Part shown: positions 55,539 through 64,000 of the stretch, in pieces
Layout of the letters: each line of letters begins with the position of its first letter
Position numbering within the stretch: the first letter of the stretch is position 1
Assembly (NCBI RefSeq): GCF_010015445.1
Contig: NC_053133.1
Location: forward strand, 434,001 to 498,000
Reading direction: 5' to 3'
From: Perca fluviatilis
Lineage: Eukaryota > Chordata > Actinopteri > Perciformes > Percidae
DNA: 64,000 nt
Notes under the pieces: model-generated
Told to the model about the DNA's origin: nothing
Seen by the model: only the letters and a program-made list of their open reading frames with translations
Database searches by the model: none
Made by a program: the position numbers and the translations under genes

Positions 55539-55546
55539 CCTCAGAC

Positions 55547-55875
55547 AGAACCTGGCTCTTGGTGAATGGTCATCTGCCTTGACCACTTGGGGGAGAGAAA
55601 GAGAGAAGGGGAGATGATAAATATAGGCATTGTAGGCAGTGGATGGGCAGACTTTGAACTTACATCATGTGAGGGGTAAAAATCAGGAGAACAGCAGGGA
55701 GAGGGGTGGGAAAATCAAAAGGGTTGAAAAGCATTGGGTGCATATTTGATCAGAATCAGACCATTTATATCATATATAATATGTCTTTTATATTGTTTAT
55801 AATAGATTATAAGTGTGTTTTCTTTTCAGATTTGCTTGCAGCACAGAAAAAATAGACCAGACGCCAAAACCATCG
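55547..55875. other. Short non-coding gap between hAT elements
   Basis: Nothing recognised; probably host DNA. Confidence 0.5.
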
Positions 55876-55883
55876 CTGCAGAG

Positions 55884-56273
55884 CAGGGTGAGAAATTAAC
55901 TTTTTTGTCCACCAGCCACAGTTGCAATGAAGTTGCAAGAGACAGTGAAAGTTGCTTTCTTGTATAGTTCTTTAAAAATAAAAAGGAAACTTATTTTGGA
56001 GAGACTAAAATATGAAATATGAAAATGGCTGGTGGATTTAAGACAAAAAATAATAATTTATTGAATTAATAAATTTGAACATATGTGTCAGTGGTGTGTT
56101 GATATTTACATTGTTAGCTTATTTCCTAACCTGGCCTGGGACACCCATTCATACGGTTTGATAAAGGACTTTAACTTATTTAACATTTCACTTACGATAA
56201 CAAGTGTAGCTGTACTCAATTTAGGTCATCCTGTACTTCTCATCTCCGTTTTTTCCTACATCCACCGTGTGTT

Positions 56274-56317
<44 letters not shown>

Positions 56318-57032
56318 CGTGCGTCAGTCGCGGGGGGAACTGAGCAGCAGAGAGCCGACAGGATTAAAACAGCAGCAGCTTTCAGCGACTGAAAAATCGT
56401 TACAGCGTTCATTGATGTTTAATATAGGTTGGCAGGACGTCTGAAATGTTTTGAACGGTCTTTTGCTGTTTGTTTTGTCAATGCGCCACTTGTTCGAAAA
56501 GTACCTTCTCTTTTTCTTGACTTCGCCCTCAACAGTTTGTACATCCATAGCTACTGCTGACTCTGCGGAGGGCCTCTTAACACCGAGGATATGTCGCCAC
56601 ATTTTTTTAACCGATAATTTTCGTATCATCTGTACCTCAGCTCAGCTACATGGTGTCACGGACTAGCGCTAAAAACTACTCGACAAAAGTCTGGAGTTGA
56701 CAGAAATATGCGTGGTCAAAGCCCTGGCTGTGAATGGTTTCATTTCCTATAAGTTCTTCACAATAAAAGTCCTCAGTTATTTTGGTATTTGAATGTTTTT
56801 ATTATGAAGCAGCAAAATCCGGAAATGTTGGGGATTCATTAGCAGTAACATAGCGCGACTCGCATTGTTACGTAGCAACAGCATTCTTTGACAAAAGCTG
56901 ACCAATCCGTTACAAAGTTTACAAAGTTTAACAATCCACCCGCCACTGTGGCTGGTAAACAAGGCAAAGTCACCCGCCAATTTGAAAAAGTACCCGCCAT
57001 TGGCTGGTGGCGGGTGCTAATTTCCCACCCTG
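55884..57032. mobile_element. hAT non-autonomous element with 8-bp target duplication
   Basis: Starts CAGGGTGAGAAATTAAC; the inverted right end starts CAGGGTGGGAAATTAGC and both continue into CCACCAGCCA-type sequence. Flanks CTGCAGAG (55876-55883) and CTGCAGAC (57033-57040) match at 7 of 8. Inside is a (GT)n microsatellite at 56281-56313. A minus-strand frame (56629-56324) with KKKRRYFSNKW may be an N-terminal transposase leftover, but this is weak. Confidence 0.88.
56281..56313. repeat. (GT)n microsatellite
   Basis: About 16 GT units followed by GCGT repeats. Confidence 0.95.
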
Positions 57033-57172
57033 CTGCAGACCACAGCATGTCCTGTGTGAACAGCCCAATTGGTTAACATGGGCGCCAAAAGATAGCGGGC
57101 AGCGCTTCCCAGGGCTTCATGCAGGGTTTTAACTTTTCACTTAAGGTATTTTTCTGTTCTTTACACAACTGC

Positions 57173-58343
57173 TTAAAGTGGACATATTGGGCTTTTCTGT
57201 GTTTTCTTTCATATCTACAATGTTATAATGTCGGATTTCAAATAAATAATGAGGTAAACGTATTTTAGAGAAATCCCCGTGAGCTAAGCGTTCAGATTTC
57301 CAACTGTTGTGAATGCTCCACTTTTAACAATTATTTATACTCTTGGCTAATTGTTAGGCAACTCTAAGCCGACTTTCTATGATTGGTCATCTGCTCCAGG
57401 CAGGCAGGAACTACTGAAGTGTTTTTTAAGCTACTGCGGCGTTAACATTGTCGCATTTAGCTTCATGCTAACAGCAGTAAAATGTCTTCTTGGTTGCCAT
57501 TGTTGATAAATTCTTCCCAATTCCGGGTCACTTTACTGCTGAAACATGTCATATTCGGTAGTGTTTGGTTCAGAAGCCTTTATCCTGATTTTTTACGGTA
57601 GAAAGTGCTGCTTCGTTCCATTACAATCTAATGTTACCGGTTATGTCGTATTTTGGTTAAAAAGCCTTTATCTGTGATTTTTGACTATAGAAAGTGCTGC
57701 TATATTCTATTTACTATAGTAGATACATGCTAACGGCAGTAATATGTAATCTTCGCTGCCAATTTGTTAAATTCTCCCCAATTTCGGGTTGCATTACTGC
57801 TAAAACATGTTCGATTCGGTAGTGTTTGGTTCAGAAGCCTTTATCTGTGTTTTTTTGGATGGTAGAAAGTGCTGCTTCGTTCCATTACAATCTAACGTTA
57901 GCCTACTGCTAAATATTAAGTAGCTACATGCTAACATGACATACCGGTAATCTTGGCGGCCAATGCCTGTCATTTCTCCCCAATTTTGGGTCACATTACT
58001 GCTGGGATATGTCCGGTTGTGTAGTATTTGGTTTTTAATCCTTTATTGGTGATTTTTCACGGTACATAGTACTGCTAAGTTATATACTCTGTTGCTCCAG
58101 CTGCAACTGGTGCGCAGTAGAGATTGCAGGAAATACGCTGGCCAATCAGGGCAGACTGGACTTTTTGGTGAGGGGGGCTTAAAGAGACAGGCGCTCCTAC
58201 AGAGCATCTCTTACAGAGGGTTAATACATGTGCAGCAGCCATGGGCAGTATGAGAAAAATAAAGTTTTTTTTATTACATTAAAGCATGTAAACATGTTCT
58301 AGAACAAATATCCTGAAAATGCTGTATAATAGCTGCCCTTTAA
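57173..58343 (+). mobile_element. TTAA-type MITE with internal tandem repeats
   Basis: TTAAAGTGGACATATTGGG at the left and the inverted right end TTAAAGGGCAGCTATTATAC give short imperfect terminal repeats with TTAA at both edges (57173-57176 and 58340-58343). Inside, a block with GGGTCACTTTACTGCTG and GTAGTGTTTGGTTCAGAAGC recurs at about 57520, 57780 and 57985, so ~200-260-bp units are in tandem. 794-1140 is a partial copy. Confidence 0.8.
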
Positions 58344-58537
58344 ATAGCAGCGCAATTTTGTTTGTGCAACAACATAATTCCCTTCGACTGACAGCTATAG
58401 CCTTATTTGTCGGATTCATTTAGTCAAGATTAAAAGACATGCAACAGACACAAAATTGTCGGAAAGAGTGCAGGGAGGCAGGTTAATGCAGACAGAAGGG
58501 GGCTATGTTGGCAGGCTTTTACTCCGCCTTTGAGAGT
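58344..58537. other. Short non-coding stretch
   Basis: Nothing recognised between the MITE and the SINE. Confidence 0.5.
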
Positions 58538-58722
58538 ATTTTTTTTTTTTATTATTATTTAGGGCTTTTACACCTTTATTGGATAGGACAGGTAGGTGAG
58601 AAAGGGGAGACATGCAGGAAATCGTCACAGGTCAGATTCAAACCCTGTACCTCTGCGTCGAGGCATGAACCTCTATGTTTATGTGCGCCTGCTCTACCCA
58701 CTAAGCCAACCCGGGCCAGTGT
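58538..58722 (-). mobile_element. tRNA-derived SINE, copy 3
   Basis: Read on the minus strand: GGGTTGGCTTAGTGGGTAGA (A-box region), GGGTTTGAATCTGACC (B-box region), a CTCCCCTTTCTC body and an AAAAGCCCTAAAT tail with a T-rich (plus-strand) poly(A) remnant. The flanks CTTTGAGAGT (58528-58537) and CTTTGAGTGT (58723-58732) are a 10-bp duplication with one mismatch. Confidence 0.92.
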
Positions 58723-61307
58723 CTTTGAGTGTTTGACCGCCAATGTAAAAGGTACTCACACTTTTGCCTTTAGATGCCACACATCGAAAGAGCTTTGTAT
58801 AGCTCAAAGATAAACATTTCAATTGATTGTGAAGTGATTAAAGACACATGCACTAAAGTCTGACCACATATTACTGAGTTTGTAAATATGTTAAATCCCT
58901 GAAGAATTCAGAATGTCAGCTCTAATAAAGCTTTTCCTACAGAAGACATAACTGTGTAACTAGATGCAAAATTCATGCAGAAGCAACTCAGCTTGAAATG
59001 TTCATTATTAACACATGGTATGTCACCATATGTGCATGAATAATAAACAAACCCTAATTACATCACAACTTTCAGAAAATCAGGAAATGTCATGAACCAG
59101 TAGAGAGCTTTACATTATGAATCAGCTGTTAATCAACTGGTTTAAAGGCCGTATGGCTGTGTTGACATGAGATCTGTTTTTGATCACATCTGAGTTATTT
59201 TGAATGCTTTTTTGGCAGCAGCCGCATGACTCCTCAAGTTATGTGTCTTGTGTTTTGGAGCACTGCCCTGAGTGCTCCAAGGACTCTGCTTAAACTGCAG
59301 TGCACATTGCCTTGTTGCTGAAATGTGCTATATATACTTGCCTTGCTTCTCCTACCTGTCACTCTAGCCAATAGGAGAATAGGAGCTAGCTAACATTGGT
59401 AACATTCACTCTTGACTTTGATGCTGAATTATAATCAAGCTCACAAGCCAGGTTTAGTTATTGTGTATGTGTACGGTGTTTATTTACTGCAGCAGCCTCT
59501 AGTTGGTCGATTCATAATAACTTTAGCACTATTGTTGCTCTAAATAACAAGCTAATTCGGTAACAGTTGTTGAGCTTGCTCGCTTAAGAGAGGCAGGGGA
59601 CATTTGTGATGGGCTGAAAGGTGAGAGGGCAGTGACAACACCACTATAAAAATGAAGAAAAACAAAAATAAAAACAAAAAAACAATATACAAGTGTTATT
59701 GGGAGAAATGCCACGATAAAATTAAAACAAAACAGGGCAGATAGAAATGGGTAGACTGACTGTGTTGATGTATTTATATATAGAATAGAGAATGACAGAA
59801 AGTAATGTATTTACCTCTTGCTCCTGTGTCCGATTTGAGTTCTGTCATGTTCTTATTTGCCTGAAATCAGTCATTCTGAAGGACTTTTGACAAAATGTCT
59901 GCATGCTATGGACATTATATTCTTAGTTCATTCAATTGTGGGGAATTATTAAGTGTCTAAATTTGACACTTATATTTACTGTCAGTGATTTGATTTGATT
60001 TATTAGACAGTAACAGAAATAAATGCATAACAAGATGCCATCACAGTGACATTGTACATTTATCAGAACTGTCGAGGATAACAAAGAAAGTTACAAACTT
60101 ATTTCCATTGGTGTTTCTGACCACAGAACATGGGAATTACTGAGCTCTAACAAACATGCACAAATTCATTTATTTCCTTCTATTTGCAAAGCTAGTATAA
60201 AAATAAGTAATAAATAATTAGAAAAATTACATGTTTTCTGTGTAGCAGTTTTCTTCACTGAGACGTTGCTATGGAAAATTCTTGGTGCATTACCTGCTCA
60301 TCTTTCAATTAATGGAATAGTGTAACACCTTCTGATAAAGTCTGTATAATGGAGCCTAAGTGAGTGAATATTTGAACTGAATTATGAATCCCTAAAAACA
60401 TTGCTCCATAGCACTACTAGTGGCCAAAATTCACGCTCAATGCAGTGCAACTTAAGAAAGCACATGCAAAAGACAGTAATGGTACAAGATTAAGAATCTT
60501 GAAGAAGAGTGACATGCCATTTTCCATTGCCATTCCATTGCACCTCAAAGATGTTAATTATTTTTGCATTAAAATGTCCTAAACAACGATACCTATGTTA
60601 TATACTGTATCTTATTTAGTTGAGTACTTAAATTATACCAAATGTTTCCAACAATGTTTAAACACAGAGAAATCTTAAAAAAAAAAGACATGAAGCCTGT
60701 TGTTCGGTCGCCTGTCGATGGCGTCATACTAACTCCTGTAGTTGCTCTAACTTCCGGCAAAACACAGAAAACGCCCAGCAACACCAGATGATACGTAAGA
60801 ACGGTAATTCACAAACTTTTTTTGCAGGAACCCCTTTTGTAGATACAAATATTTTCAAGCCGTCAGCTCTATAGGTATTCGACTGATCTAATGCTGAGTT
60901 AGCCGGCTAGAGCACCCCGGTCCGTCCGCCTTATTCCCCGCCATTAAGAGACTTTGCCGGGGTGAGTGCGGACAAAAGCCCTGAGTGTTGTTTTTGTTAC
61001 TTAGAATTTCTCATGTGGGCGACAGAAACTACCCACCATAGCTTTAAAATGACATGACATAAATGAACAATACTAAACGTAACGTGAAAAACTAAATAAT
61101 ACATTAACTTGTCCGTGAACTAATACATTTTCATCGGCAATGGTGGTTATTTAACAATGAAGGCAACAACTCTCATTATCCCACACAACTTAGCGACGTC
61201 CTCAAAAACTCTGTGTTTTGATTGAGAGACCCCTATGTAGACCCCTATATTGCAAGAGATCTTGTCCTGGCTGTAGATAACCCTGACCCTGGTTCATGTA
61301 AATTTTT

Positions 61308-61308
<1 letters not shown>

Positions 61309-61364
<56 letters not shown>
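61309..61364. repeat. (ATCT)n microsatellite
   Basis: About 13-14 uninterrupted TATC tetramers. Confidence 0.97.
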
Positions 61365-61814
61365 AATTTAAAAAAAACTATCAAAACGTACTTGGACCGA
61401 CCCTGATCTTTACTTTTGCTTGTTTGTATTTTAATTATACAAGAAATGAAACATATTGTCTCGTTACAGGTTTAGTTACTCAGGTAAATGCTTCTGTAGA
61501 GTATGTGAAAGTGGCAGCTGATGCTTACCTTTGACCCATGGTGTTGTACAGTAGTGTGCATTTTTCTGTCAGGGAACCTCCCAGTCAGTTGGCCTGCTGT
61601 AGCCAGGGGAGTGGCTCTCATAAAATACAGATTGCCAGATTGGGGATGACTGTCTCGTGCTGAGATGAGATGACACATTATGTAAATGATGTCCCCTATT
61701 TCACTCTGGTTGGTGTGACACGGAGGCTAACATGGCTAACAAGGCATTGGTAAAATATTTACCAATGAGAAATGAGTTTCCTTCTCTTCCATCACTGGAC
61801 CTTGATAGTATTGT

Positions 61815-61815
<1 letters not shown>

Positions 61816-61859
<44 letters not shown>
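61816..61859. repeat. (GT)n microsatellite
   Basis: About 22 uninterrupted GT dinucleotides. Confidence 0.97.
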
Positions 61860-61861
<2 letters not shown>

Positions 61862-64000
61862 CTGATAGTCCTAAAACTTAGTAAGAATTGACTTTCACTA
61901 CTAGTGAGTTTTTGTATTCTCCCAAGAGAGTATCAGGGATTTTTTACAGACTTTGTGTCAGAATCAAGACCGATATTGATATGAACATGAACATCCGGTT
62001 TTCTTAAAGCTTGCTTAAAAACACTGTATGTGTACTGTATGGACCATACATCAGCTTTACATAAAGTACCATACACACCCTATTGCCAGTCAGAATGTTG
62101 ATGATTCTGCACAAACCTAGATGTTTTTAACATCTAATGTGGATATTTTCTGAAAGCTGGCCGACCTACTCAAACATCCACCACCCTGACCCACACATCC
62201 ATATTTTCCGCCTGGATTGGCACTGAATGTTGGCATTGGGTGTTAATCAAACGGGTCTTGTCCAATATCACATAATTCCCAGTATACTGACCTGCCAGCA
62301 CCTACACACACACACATACGCACACTTATGTGTGACAGGTCTGTCATGTTGGCATTTTCAGCATTGTTGAAAGTAAAAAAAGTCCTGAATATGGCAGTCT
62401 TACCAAATAGGAATTAAATTACATGAGAATCGCTGAATTAGTTTCTCTTCTATTCTCATTCGCTGACTCACACATGTAACTGGTGACGATCTCGCATTTG
62501 TTGTGGGGTAACTAATGAAAGTAGTTGAATAGATTTTTTTCATATGACCTTCATTGTGCATTATACACTTCACAGACTTGAAATACATTCTATAAAGGAC
62601 TCTGTATGTACTCTGTGTACTATATATATGGGTAGAAAACTCTGCGTCCCATACATGCAATTTAACGGCAGGGACGAGGGACAACTGGATAAACTCTCAT
62701 TTCATTCATCTAAAATGCATGTTTTATGCTTTATATGTCAACCCTTTCACCAACGTAAGGTTGTAGACCTAATTTAGCTGTTGGGCCATAAACAAAAAAA
62801 ATAGACCATCCAAACTAGCAGTCAGTCCGAGAGACGATTGTTGTTCATAACATTTGATTTGGTTTATCAAAGACGCTAGCAAGGCAACACAGTACAGACA
62901 AAGAGCACATCCAAAACATTAGTCAGGTCAGACCACTATATATCTTTAAACAGAAAAAAAAGTTTCACAAATCTCCACAATTCTAAACAACTGCCATTTG
63001 TCTACCCAGAAGTGATTTTTGTGTTAGCGAGACGTCACAGTGATTCTGTCTTTACAATGTATCTTGTCTGTTTCCGTTACAGCCAAGTGAACAAGTGACA
63101 GCATCTGCTAGCATACTGTAGCTTAGCTTAGCATAACCTTCCAACCAATAATCACCCATATAATTCCAATTTGGCATATATAAACAAAATCAACAATAAC
63201 CCTCAACAGTCATAACCCTTAGGATTTTAGCAAATGTGTTCAAATCAGGAAAATAAATGCCCAAATCCCTGGGGAACTACGCTGGCATAATGATGGCTGT
63301 TTCCACTACAGTGCCCTCATTTACAGTACTAACTTAACATAGCACAATTTAAACACATAAATCAGTTGTTTGGCTGGTCTTCAGTAACAAATTTACTCAA
63401 TCACTAATTTAAGCCTAGACATTGGGCCAACTAATATTTCAGTCTGGACCAAAGTGGTGGACGGTGGTGGACCGACTGAATGACCAACCAGCTGACATTG
63501 CCCTCCAGAATGCCATGCAATTAAGCTAAAAATTGTCTACTTACTGTACACATTTAGCCGACAAAGCAATATTGTCATAAAAATAAAGAAATTAAATTAA
63601 AAAAATAATAATAATTTAAATCAGTGGTGAGGACTTGGCTCCGACAATGGCTCTGGTCAGAATGATCCTACAGTGTGACTTTTATTATTTACTTTTAGCT
63701 GTTTTTTACTTCAACATAGACCAGTGAACAGTGAATGTCAATGTGATAAGGAAATATAAGTTAGAAAATACATTCTGCAAAGTAACAAATTGATGAAATG
63801 ATCTGACATTCCCAAAACATGACATGACATTTGCAAAAACCTTTAAAATTCCCTGTCTGGAATACACCTTGCAAAATTGCAGGACATTACAGAAAATCAA
63901 TGACCAGCAGGAATCCTGCTGAATGTTTGATCACACATAAACCATGAACAAATTACCAGCAGCTGCCCAGTCAGGCAATCTGTAACACTGACTTAAGAAG

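Larger units (their letters stand above)
58733..64000. other. Low-feature non-coding DNA
   Basis: AT-rich sequence with no domain-bearing open frame and no transposase or RT motif. It holds the two microsatellites listed below. A possible TTAA-ended repeat finishes at 61044-61047 (read inward, TTAAAGCTATGGTGGGTAG then TTTCTGTCGCC, an end style I associate with fish MITEs), but its left end is not found. It could be host intron or intergenic DNA. Confidence 0.5.

Overview
This window reads as intergenic or intronic DNA from a ray-finned fish, probably a spiny-rayed (percomorph-type) teleost. The evidence is the mix of dispersed families: a fish-type L1, L2-clade LINEs with an esterase-type ORF1, a Ty3/gypsy element with a PNMA-like Gag, a Tc1-like DD38E transposase, several hAT and TTAA-type non-autonomous elements, tRNA-derived SINEs and long AC/GT, ATCT, GAAA and TA microsatellites. 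I found no convincing host protein-coding exon and no intact host tRNA, rRNA or ncRNA gene. Every long open frame with recognisable content belongs to a transposable element.

Layout. 1-3239: microsatellite, hAT and TTAA-type fragments and a GAGTC-rich repeat. 3240-9240: a minus-strand L1 whose ORF2 is split by three later insertions; the hAT one at 8127-8712 keeps a perfect 8-bp target duplication. 9249-10787: a minus-strand L2 fragment. 10788-38454: a head-to-tail array of about six 1.5-1.9 kb non-coding units that start with the motif GCTGCGAGCAGC; only the last unit carries a hairpin-ending 3' terminus. The first unit is split by about 17 kb of nested insertions (11557-28814). These are an AACGTT-rich foldback element, a block with polypurine tracts and a 37-bp minisatellite, a Ty3/gypsy element at 17119-26760, a second AACGTT-type array, and a SINE.

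38075-47569: a tandem segmental duplication. It carries two copies of a DD38E Tc1-like transposase; the second copy lacks about 1.9 kb and has a short templated insertion at the scar. 47570-49140 looks single-copy and may hold conserved non-coding sequence. 49140-51400 is a decayed plus-strand L2, followed by a TTAA-type element, a SINE, a LINE 3' remnant, two hAT elements with 8-bp target duplications, a TTAA-type element with internal tandem repeats and a third SINE. 58733-64000 is low-feature sequence with microsatellites.

The most functional-looking system is the gag-pol junction of the gypsy element. A canonical TTTAAAC heptamer lies in the gag frame, followed after 7 nt by a perfect 10-bp stem whose loop can pair downstream: a textbook -1 frameshift signal that could form a pseudoknot. 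The element's LTRs are still very similar, but pol carries several frame breaks. Nothing here is clearly a new cellular system. The interest lies in the frameshift element, the tandem array, the duplication scar and the depth of nesting.
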